A stretch of DNA of 64,000 bases from Chersky-840 sp963838775 (lineage in GTDB: Bacteria > Actinomycetota > Acidimicrobiia > Acidimicrobiales > UBA8190), in NCBI GenBank assembly GCA_963838775.1, contig CAWISP010000024.1:132659-196658 (forward strand), given 5' to 3'. A program made the translations under genes and the position numbers. Every line of letters starts with the position of its first letter. The stretch's first letter is position 1. Below, in pieces: positions 16,462 to 25,380 of the stretch. The notes below the pieces were generated by a model. The model was not told the DNA's origin. It was given only the letters and a program-made list of their open reading frames with translations, and ran no database searches.

Positions 16462-16935
16462 ATGTCAAGCGGTTCCCCTGACCACCCCAATCGCGAGCCA
16501 ATCCCGTACGTCGGCGCCCTGCTGGGTGTCGTTTGGCAGTGGGTCCGCGATCAGCTGTATGCGGGCGTCGTTGCGGCGGGATACGACGATCTGAACGCAG
16601 CGCACGTCGGGCTCTGGCGCTATCCGGGCCTCGAAGGATTGCGTCCAAGCCAGCTTGCGGACCGGAGGGGGATCACGAAGCAGTCAGTCAACGAATTGCT
16701 CGGGTACCTGGAACAACACGGGTACCTGTTGCGCGTGCCCGATTCCGTCGACGGAAGGGCTCGTGTGATCCGACTTACTCCGAGGGGATGGCGACTCCAG
16801 AAGACAATCTATGCCGAGGCTGCTTCGGCCCAGCTGCGGATCGAAGAGATCCTTGGGCCGCGGCGCTACGCCCAGCTGCACAGCTCGCTCGAACTGCTGA
16901 CCGAGCAGCTCGCCGCTTCACTAGCCGTCCCCTGA
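16462..16935 (+). CDS. MarR family transcriptional regulator
   Basis: A 157-residue winged-helix regulator. It has an N-terminal dimerisation helix, a helix-turn-helix in LRPSQLADRRGITKQSVNELLGYL with a short recognition helix, and a wing with DGRARVIRLTPRG, typical of MarR. ATG 16462 is the start; the longer frame through the cupin gene is antisense and rejected. It is divergent from the cupin gene and two direct repeats lie in between. MarR proteins usually repress their own gene and a divergent neighbour and release DNA on binding phenolic or oxidising ligands. The ligand is unknown. Confidence 0.85.
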   Translation: MSSGSPDHPNREPIPYVGALLGVVWQWVRDQLYAGVVAAGYDDLNAAHVGLWRYPGLEGLRPSQLADRRGITKQSVNELLGYLEQHGYLLRVPDSVDGRARVIRLTPRGWRLQKTIYAEAASAQLRIEEILGPRRYAQLHSSLELLTEQLAASLAVP

Positions 16936-17283
16936 CGCCGGTCGCGGGATTTTCCCGAAGATGCCGCGCCTGCGGTTACTCCAGTGTGAACTATCGCCCG
17001 ACCTTGGCACACATAACGATCGTCACAAATCACTCACGCACGGACAAAATAATTGGCGATGTGCTCGCCGGTCGCGCTAGCGCATAACAACGGCCAAAGA
17101 GGCCCAGAATTTGGGTCGCGACCGATCGGCATTGCCGGGACTGCTCGGCCAGCCCTGACGGGCTGATCAGGGCCGATGACCGCAAACGCTCCGGCCCGGC
17201 GATACTGCTTGGCTTGGCCCCCGGCCGGGATGCGCGCCTCCGGCACATTCACGACGGTCAAAGCAGTGCCCAGGACCGTTCAG
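16936..17283. other. Intergenic region, 348 bases, nothing recognised
   Basis: Frames on both strands are short, overlapping and without domain similarity. No structural RNA or repeat was noticed. It separates the MarR gene from the decayed YdeI-like gene. Confidence 0.4.
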
Positions 17284-17889
17284 CTATATCTTCTGCGGGT
17301 GGATCGTCTCGCCGCGGGCAAGCATGGCGACGAGTTGTTCGACACGGCACGTACGCGTCTCATCTCTTCTTGCCGTGGTCACCCGGTACAACACGGCGTA
17401 TCGGTTCGTCCGGTTGAGCCGATCGAACATCGCCTTGGCGGCCGGTTGGCCGCCAGCGCGGAGGCGAGGTCCTGTGGAACCTCGATCGTCGCCTGACTCG
17501 CGTAGGCCGCACCCCAGCTGCCGTTGGCCTTGGCGCGTTCGACCGCAACAAGACCTGAAGGTCGCATGCGACCCTCGCTACTCAATCGCTCGACGAGCGC
17601 GACGTTACGCTTCGACCAAGGGCTTCCCGCACGTCGGGGGCGTGAACCTGCGGCGAAACGTTTCCCGTTCACCCCGGCCGAGTTGTCCATCAACCCACCC
17701 ATGGCACAACGCCTCCTCCAACGCCTCGTTGTAGGTGAGACTGGTCGGCTCGATCGTGCGCTTCTTCGCCAGCACCAGCCAGACGCCGTCGGAGTCGTCA
17801 TCGTGCCTATCGAGCCAGCGCGACCACCCGGAAGCATCCGCCACGACCAATACCTGCAACCCTTCGGACACGCGCAAAGCCTTGCACAT
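17284..17889 (-). pseudogene. YdeI-like (OmpD-associated/DUF1801-type) protein, two frameshifts
   Basis: Three segments in different frames add up to one protein of about 200 residues. The first reads VVADASGWSRWLDRH and EEALCHGWVDGQLG; the second WSKRNVALVERLSSEGRMRP and QATIEVPQDLASALAAN; the third KAMFDRLNRTNRYAVLYRV and ends RGETIHPQKI. The order and spacing match YdeI-family proteins, which have a C-terminal region rich in conserved basic residues. Shifts occur near 17630 and 17455. Function of the family is poorly known. The gene is inactive as read, unless the two indels are sequencing errors. Confidence 0.75.
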
Positions 17890-17982
17890 CCAACGGCGAA
17901 CGAGCGAAAGTCACCACCGCCGGATGAACGCCCCGAGGAAGATCCCCACACCTCGACCCTCTGCGTCACCACGCTGTATTGC

Positions 17983-18042
17983 CGGGATTGTGCGGCCAGC
18001 CTCTGAGGTAAGTATCAGGCGGACCACACGCAAATGTTCTGA
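17983..18042 (+). repeat. Left part of a 165-bp repeat interrupted by IS30 (copy 1)
   Basis: The 60 bases from GGGATTGTGCGGCCAGC to CAAATGTTCTGA recur at 47883-47942 with three changes. The matching right part is at 21522-21629. At 47.9 kb the two parts are joined directly, so the IS30 element sits inside this copy. The repeat itself looks like the end of another mobile element and carries no gene. Confidence 0.7.
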
Positions 18043-19508
18043 GACCTTGGGCTCAAGTGGTGATCGCGACATCTCCCGACCTGGAGGTGTCAGATGGAAA
18101 CCAGAGGACGGAAGCGCCGCTCTAGTCAGTCGGATCTCGACGTGGCGGTCGCGGCGGTGCTCGCCGGAGCGAGCTACAGGAGTGCCGAGGCGTTGACCGG
18201 GGTTCCTCAGTCGACGGTGAGGGATTACGTCTTGCGGTGGGGTTTCGTGCGACGGCGCGTTCCCCGGGGCGGCCCTAAGCGGGTTGTTGACGGGGTGGAG
18301 GTATCCACCTTCAGAACGGATCTGGGCGACGAGCGTGGGGCCATGACACGCGAACGCAAAAGGCGCCCCGGCTCGCTGAGTGTGTCCGAGCGCGAGGTGA
18401 TCAGGGTCGGCATCGAGGTCGGAGAATCCGACGAAGCCATCGCCGCGCGCATCGGCCGGCACCGCTCGACGGTCTGGCGTGAGATCGCGGCCAACGGTGG
18501 GCGGGGGCGCTACCGGGCAGCGGCCGCCGAGGAGCGAGCGGCTCGAGTTGCCCGACGGCCCAAGAACCCCTGGACCGAGGAACGCCCCTGGCTGTGGGGG
18601 GAGGTCCAGGGACTGCTGCGCACCAAGAAGTGGTCGCCCGAGCAGATCGCCCACCGCTTGCGCAAGGAGCACCCCGACCAGCCAGAGTGGTGGGTGTCTC
18701 ACGAGGCCATCTACCAGGCGGTCTTCGTCCAGGCGAAGGGTGAGCTGCGAAAGGAGCTCACCGCGTGCTTGCGCTCGGGCCGGGCTCGGAGACGTCCTCG
18801 CTCGCGAGCCTCCTCGGGACGAAGCGCAATCCTCGGGATGGTCAACATCTCCGAACGCCCGCCGAGGTCGAAGACCGGGCCGTGCCGGGCCACTGGGAGG
18901 GAGACTTGGTGCGCCACGAGGCGCTGTATGACCGTGCGGTGATGAAAGGACACCGCCGTCGGGATGTCGCAGCATCCCGGCAGAAGCTGAGGGCAGCCTG
19001 ACCCTGGAGTCGCAGGAGAAGGTGGGAGCAGCCCTGACAACGACGGGACGGATCGGCACTGCCAGACGGTCCGGGTCCGGCAAGCGAGACGAAAAGGTGT
19101 ACGTGAGAAACCAACGTCTGAAGGCTCCTCAATCCTCCCTCCAGCTCGAACCTGGTGGATCTGGGCTGGGCCGCGATGCGCACCCGCAGCAGTTGGGCGG
19201 GGAACTCTTGGGGTGGAAACAGATCGCCGCCCCGGAGGCCACGCTGAATGCCTGCGGCGTAGGCGTGGCGATGTCGCAGGGGCATAGTTGGGCGCCTCAT
19301 TCGTCGAACGGTCAGCAGTGAACGTGGGAACCATCCCGGCGGTCCCCTCACCGGCCAGCAGCCAGCTGGTCGGCGGGAAGGTCCGTCGTCGACTGACGCC
19401 ACCGGGATGGGGCGGAGGGTCCGTAGTAGTCCGAGGCCGGGAAAGCCGGTCACATGGCGAAGGGACCCAGCAGGATCGCAGCATCAACGCTGATGGTGGA
19501 GTTCGCTG

Positions 19509-20956
19509 GTGAATATCGGCGATCTGTGGCCTGACCTCGATGAGGCCGAGCTGCGGGTACACAAGATGCAGACGAAGCTGCACCAATGGGCGATCAGCGA
19601 TCCCGATCGTCGTTTCGATGACCTCTACAACCTCGTCTACGACCCGGCGTTCCTCGTCGTGGCGTGGAGTCGGGTCAAGGGGAACAAGGGGGCACGCTCG
19701 GCCGGTGTCGATGGAGTGGTTCCACGCTCCATCGTCTTCGGCGCTGGAGAGCTGCTCGGTGGGCTGCGAGATGACCTCAAGGCACGCCGATTCTCTCCGA
19801 TGCCGGTGCGGGAGACGATGATCCCCAAGACGAACGGAAAGCTCCGCCTCTTGGCATCCCGACCGCTGTCGACCGAGTGGTGCAAGCCTCCCTGAAGCTG
19901 GTGCTCGAACCCATCTTCGAGGCGGACTTCAAGCCATGTTCCTATGGCTTCCGTCCGAAGCGCCGAGCCCAAGACGCCATCGCCGAGATTCATTTCTTCG
20001 CCTCACCCACTCGCAACTACGAGTGGGTGTTCGAAGGAGACATCACGGCCTGCTTCGATGAGATCGACCATGTGGCCTTGATGGGCCGGGTGCGACGTCG
20101 CATCGGGGACAAGCGTGTCTTAGGCTTGGTGAGGGCGTTCTTGCGGGCCGGGATCCTCAGCGAGGATGCCGTCCACAGGGACACGACCGCCGGCACTCCC
20201 CAAGGCGGGATCCTCTCGCCGCTGCTGGCCAACATCGCTCTGTCCATCCTTGACGAGCACTTCACCCAAAAGTGGGAAGCACTTGGCTCGGAATGGAAAC
20301 GCTCCAAGCACCGCCATGCGGGCGGCGCCATCACCAGATTCGTCCGCTACGCAGACGATTTTGTGGTCATGGTGTCCGGCAGCCGGGCAGATGCCGAGGC
20401 GTTGCGCGATGGAGTCACATCGGTGCTCGCTCCGATGGGCCTGCGCCTGTCGGAAGAGAAGACGAAGGTCTGTCACATCGACGAGGGGTTCGACTTCTTG
20501 GGATTTCGCATCCAGCGGAGGCTTCAACGGGGAACGGACAAGCGGAGGGTGTACACCTACCCGTCGAAGAGGTCGCTGGCCTCGGTGATGGCAAAGGTTC
20601 GTGCGCTTACCCGCCGGTCGAGGCATCGAACGCTCGCCGACCTGCTGCGCCAGGTGAACCCGGTGCTGCGGGGGTGGTGTAACTACTTTCGCCACGGGGT
20701 GTCCAAACGGACCTTTAGTTACGTCGACGCATATGCCTGGTGGCGCATCGTCGGCTGGATCCGCAAACGTCACCCAAAAGCGAACTGGGGAACGATCCGA
20801 CGTCGTCACCTCCCAAACTGGGAGATCAGCGACGATGGGGTGGCAATGTTCCGACCACGAGCGGTGCCGGTCACTCGATACCGTTACCGGCATGCCCATA
20901 TCCCCACACCATGGACGAGCGCCACAACGGAAGGATCACCCGCACCAGCGGCATGA
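19509..20956 (+). pseudogene. ltrA: Group II intron reverse transcriptase/maturase, one frameshift
   Basis: The intron-encoded protein is read in two frames. The N-terminal part (GTG 19509, GGTGGAG upstream) has DRRFDDLYNLVYDPAFL and GARSAGVDGVVPRS, the RT0/RT1 region. After KLRLL a G seems to be missing near 19855, and the frame moves to IPTAVDRVVQASLKLVLEP. The rest is complete: GFRPKRRAQDAI, GDITACFDEIDH, GTPQGGILSPLLANI, the catalytic YADDF, and the thumb/maturase domain LRGWCNYFRHGVSKRTF. No HNH endonuclease follows, so target priming without an endonuclease is expected. Whether the shift is real or a homopolymer call error decides if it is active. Confidence 0.88.
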
Positions 20957-20965
20957 ACCTGTGGA

Positions 20966-20999
20966 GAGCCGGATGCGGTGAAAGCCGCACGTCCGGTTC
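20966..20999 (+). ncRNA. Group II intron domain V
   Basis: A 34-base hairpin begins GAGCCGGATGCGGTGAAAG and ends CGTCCGGTTC, with the AGC-like catalytic triad region and a GAAA tetraloop. It is the most conserved part of group II introns and sits ten bases after the maturase stop, as expected. Confidence 0.9.
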
Positions 21000-21521
21000 G
21001 GCGGGCGGGCCGGAGAAACCCACCAGCTCAAAGGCTGGCAGGGCGCTCCGGTCCGACCCACCATCATTGGGGAGAGCGGCGCCAGCGCCGTCGCCACGTT
21101 GGTGGAGCGCACCACCCGCATGGGCATGCTGATCAAGCTCGACAACCGCACCGCCGAGCACGTCGCGTCGGCGGTAGCCGACAACATCGTGGACCTACCC
21201 GACCACCTGGCCAAGTCCCTCACCTGGGATCAGGGGATCGAGATGGCGACGCACGCCGCGTTCAAGGTTGCCACCGGGGTCCCGGTCTACTTCTGCGACC
21301 CCCATTCGCCATGGCTTCGCCATGGCAGCGCGGGAGCAACGAGAACTGGAACGGCCTCGTCCGTCAGTTCCTGCCCAAGGGCACTGACCTGTCGGTCCAC
21401 TCCCAGGAAGACCTCGACGCCATCGCCGCCTTGCTCAACGAGCGTCCGCGCAAGACCCTGGCATGGGAGACTCCAGCGGAACGATTCAACCGACTTGTCG
21501 CGGCCACTGCTTGAATCCGCC

Positions 21522-21629
21522 GACTCGGCGATACGGGGCGGTCTACTGGCATCCTGGGGACCGAGCTAGAGATTGTGGTGGGGGAGGTCCTAATCGTTCT
21601 CCAGGCCTGCCAGGGGGAAGTCCAAGCCC
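21522..21629 (+). repeat. Right part of the 165-bp repeat interrupted by IS30 (copy 1)
   Basis: GACTCGGCGATACGGGGCGG through AATCGTTCTCC to CCAAGC matches 47947-48053 with scattered differences. It directly follows the right IS30 end. No gene is present. Confidence 0.65.
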
Positions 21630-21654
21630 TGAGCCCACGGCCGGGTGTGAATCA

Positions 21655-21830
21655 AAATGCCTGGTCGAGGCCCAAAGGGATTCAATCTCCTTCCTGATGT
21701 CTTGGTTCGAGAGTTGTCCGCTCACCTCCACACCGTTGTTGAAAACACAACGTTTGTCCTAGTCAGACGTCATTTTTCGTGTCCGATCGCTCAGGGACCT
21801 AAAGGGCGCTACTCCAACCCTCGTCGTTAT
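21655..21830 (+). repeat. tRNA-3'-end repeat, copy B (left arm)
   Basis: CAAAATGCCTGGTCGAGGCC leads into CTTGGTTCGAGAGTTGTCC and GCTCACCTCCAC, the tRNA-like core. The right side runs through GTGTCCGATCGCTCAGG to CTACTCCAACCCTCG. Nearly the whole stretch recurs at 54125-54320. It overlaps the 3' end of the flavoprotein gene at 21759. Confidence 0.7.
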
Positions 21831-22769
21831 TGGTTGGGCACAGAGGCCGTTCACTACGCGTTCGATATCTTCTTGAACGAGGTCAGCGTTGATGGCGATC
21901 GCCGCCGCGGAACCGGCGCCGGCCGAGGTAATCACCTGGGCGCGCGGATCGACTACGTTGCCGGCCGCCCAGACGCCGAACGTGCTTGTCAGTCCGGTGG
22001 CACCGACGAGGGGGAAGCCGGCCTCATTGAGCTCGCAGCCCAGATCCACCAGGAGACCGTCGTCGTGCGGAAGGTTGCCGGGCCGGACGAACACCGCACT
22101 CCGCGCAACGACCCGACCGTCGGCCAGTTCGACACCGGTCAACCGGTCGTCCTCGACCACCAACCGTGCGACCTCACCGGACACGATCCGAATCCCCCGG
22201 GCCTCCAACTGACGTTGTTCGGCTGGCACCAGGTCATAGGTGTGAACGAAGAAGACGACATCGTCGGACCACTGCCGGACCAGGAGGGCGTGCTGCGCCG
22301 AGCCGGGTAGAGCGCCCAACACCCCCAGCGGCTGGTCGCGCACTTCCCAGCCGTGGCAGTACGGACAGTGCAGGAGATCCCGGCCCCACCGTTGGCGGAC
22401 GCCAGGGATGTCCGGCAGTACGTCGCCGACACCAGTCGCCATCAGGATTCGCCGCGCAGTGAACATGCGGCCGCCGGCCAGACGCACGAAGAACCCGGGC
22501 ACGATACCCAGCACTTGGTCGTTGACCAGCTCCACGCCGTAGCGGGTCACCTCGTTGCGTCCCTCGGCCAGGAAATCGGCTGGCGCCATGCCGTCGCGGG
22601 ACAGAAATCCCTGCATGTGAGCGGCGGGAGCGTTGCGAGGGGCACCAGCGTCGATCACCGCCACCCGACGGCGGGCCCGGCCGAGCACGAGAGCTGCGCT
22701 CAAGCCGGCCGCCCCACCACCCACCACGACCACGTCGTATGCATCGTTGTCAGGCCGGTGCAGTGTCAT
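21759..22769 (-). CDS. Thioredoxin-reductase-like NAD(P)/FAD-dependent oxidoreductase
   Basis: A 336-residue two-dinucleotide-fold flavoprotein. The FAD loop is VVVVGGGAAGLSAALVLGR, the second FAD site is GVWAAGNVVDPRAQV, and a CPYCHGWE motif sits where thioredoxin reductases have their CxxC, followed by a residual NADPH-binding stretch GVLGALPGSAQHAL. It starts at ATG 22769 and overlaps the upstream SDR by 4 bases. The last 20 or so residues (after about ERVVNGL) are encoded by repeat copy B, so the original C-terminus seems to have been replaced. It probably reduces a small disulfide or organic substrate; the partner is unknown. Confidence 0.85.
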   Translation of the reverse strand: MTLHRPDNDAYDVVVVGGGAAGLSAALVLGRARRRVAVIDAGAPRNAPAAHMQGFLSRDGMAPADFLAEGRNEVTRYGVELVNDQVLGIVPGFFVRLAGGRMFTARRILMATGVGDVLPDIPGVRQRWGRDLLHCPYCHGWEVRDQPLGVLGALPGSAQHALLVRQWSDDVVFFVHTYDLVPAEQRQLEARGIRIVSGEVARLVVEDDRLTGVELADGRVVARSAVFVRPGNLPHDDGLLVDLGCELNEAGFPLVGATGLTSTFGVWAAGNVVDPRAQVITSAGAGSAAAIAINADLVQEDIERVVNGLCAQPITTRVGVAPFRSLSDRTRKMTSD

Positions 22770-23731
22770 GCGATTGTGACTCGACTGGCTCGGACTCGCC
22801 GGTAGCCATCGACTGTCGCCTCGATGGCGGTGGCGAGTGGGGTGCCGGCGGGCCCGAATGTGGACTCGTACTTCGTGGTGTCGAGGACGAAAGGCTCCTC
22901 GAACTCGTAAGCCATCTCGGCGAGAGCCCGCATCATTGGGTTCACCAGGCCGAAGGCGCGCACGGCCAGCTTGGGTATGGACCGAATGCCGACCGGATGA
23001 CCGACCTCGTCGGCTAGGAGCTTGAGAACATGACGCGTCGTGATGGTCTCGGGGCCTGGTAGATGCCACACACCGTCGATGGCTCGAAGGTTCGTGCCCA
23101 GTGTGGTCAGACCGGCCGCGATGTCGGGAACGTAGCTGTAGGTGTGGAGCAGATCGGGGTTCCCGATAGAGTCGGCTCGGCGTCCTGCCAGCGCGTTGGC
23201 GAAGACCCGCTCGCCGAGCGTTGATTCGGTGACACCGGCACCGAAGAAGTCCGAGGCCCGCCCGATGGCGATGTGGACACGTCCGGCATCTCTTGCTTCG
23301 AGCAGCTCTTGGGTCATGGCCGCTCTGGTTCGGCCCTTCACCGTCGTCGCCGTCAAGGGGAGATCCTCGGTCATGGGCTTGCCCCCGGTGGGGCCATAGC
23401 TGTAGAGGTTCTCCAGGCTGACCAGGAGCGCACCGTTTCGCTCGGCGGCCGTGAGCACGCCCCGCTGCAGCGGCGGGAAGCGCTCCGCCCATTTGGTGTA
23501 GGGCGCGTTCAGGCACTGGTAGACGACCGTTGCGCCTTTGGCCGCACCGGTGGCTGCTTCGGCGTTGGTGGCATCTGCGCCCCGCCAGTCGGTCTCGTCG
23601 GGAAGACCCTGCGGCCGATGGCGCGACACCACCCGCACTGGCAGACCTAGTCCGGCCAGGCGAGCGGCGAGCGCAGCTCCGACCTGACCGGCGCCGAAGA
23701 CCACCTGCAGCGGGCGCTCATCCGCCGACAC
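22766..23731 (-). CDS. NAD-dependent epimerase/reductase-like protein (atypical SDR)
   Basis: A 321-residue NAD(P)-binding protein. It opens with QVVFGAGQVGAALAARLAG, a GxGxxG variant of the SDR loop, and carries LENLYSYGPTGGKPMTED, where the Tyr and a following Lys would be catalytic, and a C-terminal substrate-binding part. Start is GTG 23731. Its 5' end overlaps the 3' end of the cupin frame and its 3' end overlaps the flavoprotein start (ATGA), so cupin, SDR and flavoprotein form one operon. The substrate is not known. Confidence 0.8.
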   Translation of the reverse strand: MSADERPLQVVFGAGQVGAALAARLAGLGLPVRVVSRHRPQGLPDETDWRGADATNAEAATGAAKGATVVYQCLNAPYTKWAERFPPLQRGVLTAAERNGALLVSLENLYSYGPTGGKPMTEDLPLTATTVKGRTRAAMTQELLEARDAGRVHIAIGRASDFFGAGVTESTLGERVFANALAGRRADSIGNPDLLHTYSYVPDIAAGLTTLGTNLRAIDGVWHLPGPETITTRHVLKLLADEVGHPVGIRSIPKLAVRAFGLVNPMMRALAEMAYEFEEPFVLDTTKYESTFGPAGTPLATAIEATVDGYRRVRASRVTIA

Positions 23732-24295
23732 GGCTGTCCCAGCGTTCGTAGTAGGGCTTCACGCCAAAGGCTTTGGCCAGTACCCACAATGTCGGGAGCA
23801 TCAAGTTCTGCACCCAGATGGGCGGTACCGTCACCCGGCTTTCGTGGCGGAAGTGCCAGAAGTGACACCGAGCCGAAGTGGGTTCCTCGGTGCTCCCCGG
23901 GGCGTGGTCTTGCCGTCGGCCACCAGGCCGGCGACGGCCTCATGGAACTCCTTCGTGTGCAGTGCCGGGCGGAGTTCGACCACCCCTGTGATCTCGGCCG
24001 ATCCGAGATTCCCCTCGGAGTGACGGACGCCCGGGGGCACCACGATTGTCTCACCTGCGGTCGCCGTGCGTTCCTCGCCGTTGAGGGTGAAATGGGCCTC
24101 ACCGGAGACGATGACGAAGCGCTCCTCTTGGTGGGGATGGATGTGTTCGGTGATGACGCCACCCGGCATGCTGCGCCAGTTGAAACGGACGAGCTCACCG
24201 TCGCTGTCCTCGGCAACAGCCGTGTATTCGATCCACTCGCCGGTGGCGGGGTTGAAGAAGGGCCGGAAGCTGGTTGCGCCTTCTGTGCTCGGCAT
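23718..24295 (-). pseudogene. Cupin-domain protein, frameshifted near its end
   Basis: The cupin barrel is intact: WRSMPGGVITEHIHPHQEER has the His/His/Glu metal ligands and PPGVRHSEGNLG motif 2. After PRGAPRNPLRLG the frame should change by one base to HFWHFRHESRVTVPP and run to FGVKPYYERWD, ending at 23718. As read, it stops early at about 23831. ATG 24295 overlaps the stop of the MMPL gene by one base (TGATG). The extra C-terminal part contains a hydrophobic segment. One indel near 23865 accounts for the break. Confidence 0.72.
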
Positions 24296-25021
24296 CACTT
24301 CACCGCTGGGATCTTGGCGCCGAGGGCTGCTCCGGGGACTGGTGCTGGCTTTGGAAGAACTGGGAGGGAGACGGGTCGCTGGACCCGACGAAGCGACGCA
24401 GGAGACCACCAGGCGACGGAGCCGAGCAGTTTCATCAAGGCCGGAACCAGCGCCGCCCTCACGACCGTGGCGTCGAGAATCACCGCGAAGGCGACGCCCA
24501 GCCCGAGCTCCTTGACGTTCACAAGTCGCGACATCATCAGGGCACCGATCGCCAGGGCCAGGCAAACGGCAGCAGCACTCACGATCCCTCCGGTGCGATC
24601 GAGACCGAGTGCCACCGCCTCATGGGGGGTGGCCCCGGCGTCATGCTCCTCTTTCATGCGTCCGAGGAGGAACACTCCGTAGTCCGTCGACAGCCCGAAC
24701 ACCACGGCGAGGATGATGATCAGCGAGGTTGACTGCAGAGCACCTGGGGCAGTGAATCCGAGCAGATGGCTCAGGTGACCCCACTGGAACCCCCACACGA
24801 GCACTCCGAAGGCCGCGCCAATCGTGAAGATGTTCATCACCACCGCCATGAGAGGGAGCACAACCGAGCGGGTCATGGCAAACAGCATCACGAGCGCGAT
24901 CAGGACGATCAGTCCGAGCACGATAGGGAGGTGCGATTTGAGGCTCTTTTGCAGCGACAGGAAAGAGGCCGTCTGGCCGATGACGGTGACATGCCCGGGG
25001 CCGGAGATTCCTTGAAGTGCC
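24295..25021 (-). pseudogene. MMPL/RND-type transporter, C-terminal fragment
   Basis: About 240 residues of an RND-superfamily membrane protein. It has a run of helices with the conserved SLIIILAVVFGLSTDYGVFLL (Asp-Tyr of the proton relay), LGRMKEEHDAGATPHEAVALG and GGIVSAAAVCLALAIGALM. The N-terminal two thirds are missing. At 25021 the coding sequence is cut by a 209-base piece identical to the end of the IS110 element at 30.3 kb, and a spurious start lies in that piece. MMPL proteins export lipids or siderophores in actinobacteria. It was probably the first gene of the operon with cupin, SDR and flavoprotein. Confidence 0.8.
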
Positions 25022-25230
25022 TCTGTAGTGGGAGGCCACGCCGGGCAATCCTGATGAGACTGGGTGCTCGCCTCTTTCGAGCCACGCGTGGCCAAGGAAC
25101 CCGGCGGCTGACACTTCGGACCTTGCGGCCAACCGTTGGGTGGCAGGGTGTTACAGAGCCAAACCGCCGAGCTCCCGAGACGCTAGGGCCGAAGCCCGGC
25201 GTCTCCACAATTATGAATCAGGGTGATATG
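25022..25230 (-). mobile_element. Detached IS110 left end (209 bases, identical to 30328-30536)
   Basis: By eye this stretch is identical, base for base, to the non-coding region just upstream of the IS110 recombinase at 29296-30313. It begins (minus strand) CATATCACCCTGATTCATAA and stops a few bases before the recombinase ribosome site. No recombinase follows: MMPL coding sequence is directly fused. In IS110-type elements the region upstream of the recombinase encodes the bridge RNA, so this may be a solo bridge-RNA locus or a deletion remnant. Confidence 0.75.
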
Positions 25231-25380
25231 GGCGCCGCCACCACCTGAGCCCTGCCATCAGGGCTGCCGGCGCGCAGCAGACGGTCCGAGCAGTGGTGAC
25301 CCGTTGGTGGATAGGTCAGATGATACGACTGCTCGTGTCGATTATCCCAAGCCGATCACTGCGAGCTGCGAACAAAGGGA

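Larger units (their letters stand above)
18909..21062 (+). mobile_element. Group II intron inserted in the IS30 transposase gene
   Basis: The 5' boundary is GTGCGCC at 18909, the usual GUGYG start. The 3' boundary is placed before ATCATTGGGG at 21063, because joining there restores the conserved GDL-IIG of the transposase; the exact base is uncertain by one or two. The first 600 bases (18909-19508) hold no gene and should form RNA domains I-III. The reverse transcriptase follows, then domain V at 20966-20999 and a domain VI-like stem. It lies in the sense direction of the host gene, so splicing could in principle restore the transposase. Confidence 0.85.
18094..21514 (+). pseudogene. IS30-family transposase, frameshifted and split by a group II intron
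   Basis: Exon 1 (18094-18908) has a 5' helix-turn-helix region, then the IS30 pattern LSVSEREVIRVGIEVGESD, HRSTVWREI, and WSPEQIAHRLRKEHPD. Near 18855 the frame shifts by one base before RAVPGHWEGDL, the first catalytic Asp of the DDE domain. Exon 2 (21063-21514) resumes exactly at IIGESGASAVATLVERTTR and runs through LNERPRKTLAWETPAERFN to the stop. Joined, the protein would be about 420 residues, normal for the family. The second Asp region, usually WDQG with Glu downstream in DPHSPW...RGSNEN, is present. A short internal irregularity near 21315 (a duplicated-looking CTTCGCCATGGC) may also break exon 2. Confidence 0.8.
18043..21521 (+). mobile_element. IS30-family element containing a group II intron
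   Basis: The element is delimited by comparison with the uninterrupted repeat at 47.9 kb and by imperfect terminal inverted repeats: CTCAAGTGGTGATCGCGAC on the left and, reversed, TTCAAGCAGTGGCCGCGAC on the right. A GA dinucleotide flanks both ends and could be the target duplication. Without the intron the element would be about 1.3 kb, normal for IS30. Its transposase is split by the intron and by a frameshift, so it should not transpose on its own. Confidence 0.75.

Noticed and set aside
17911..19083. Long minus-strand frame of 390 codons over the IS30 region
   Set aside because: It is antisense to clear IS30 transposase motifs, has Pro/Arg/Ser-rich shadow composition and no domain.
20120..20899. 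Minus-strand frame of 259 codons
   Set aside because: Antisense shadow of the reverse transcriptase, which has YADD and maturase motifs on the plus strand.
22770..23516. N-terminal extension of the flavoprotein frame
   Set aside because: It runs antiparallel in frame through the SDR gene; the FAD loop begins right after ATG 22769.
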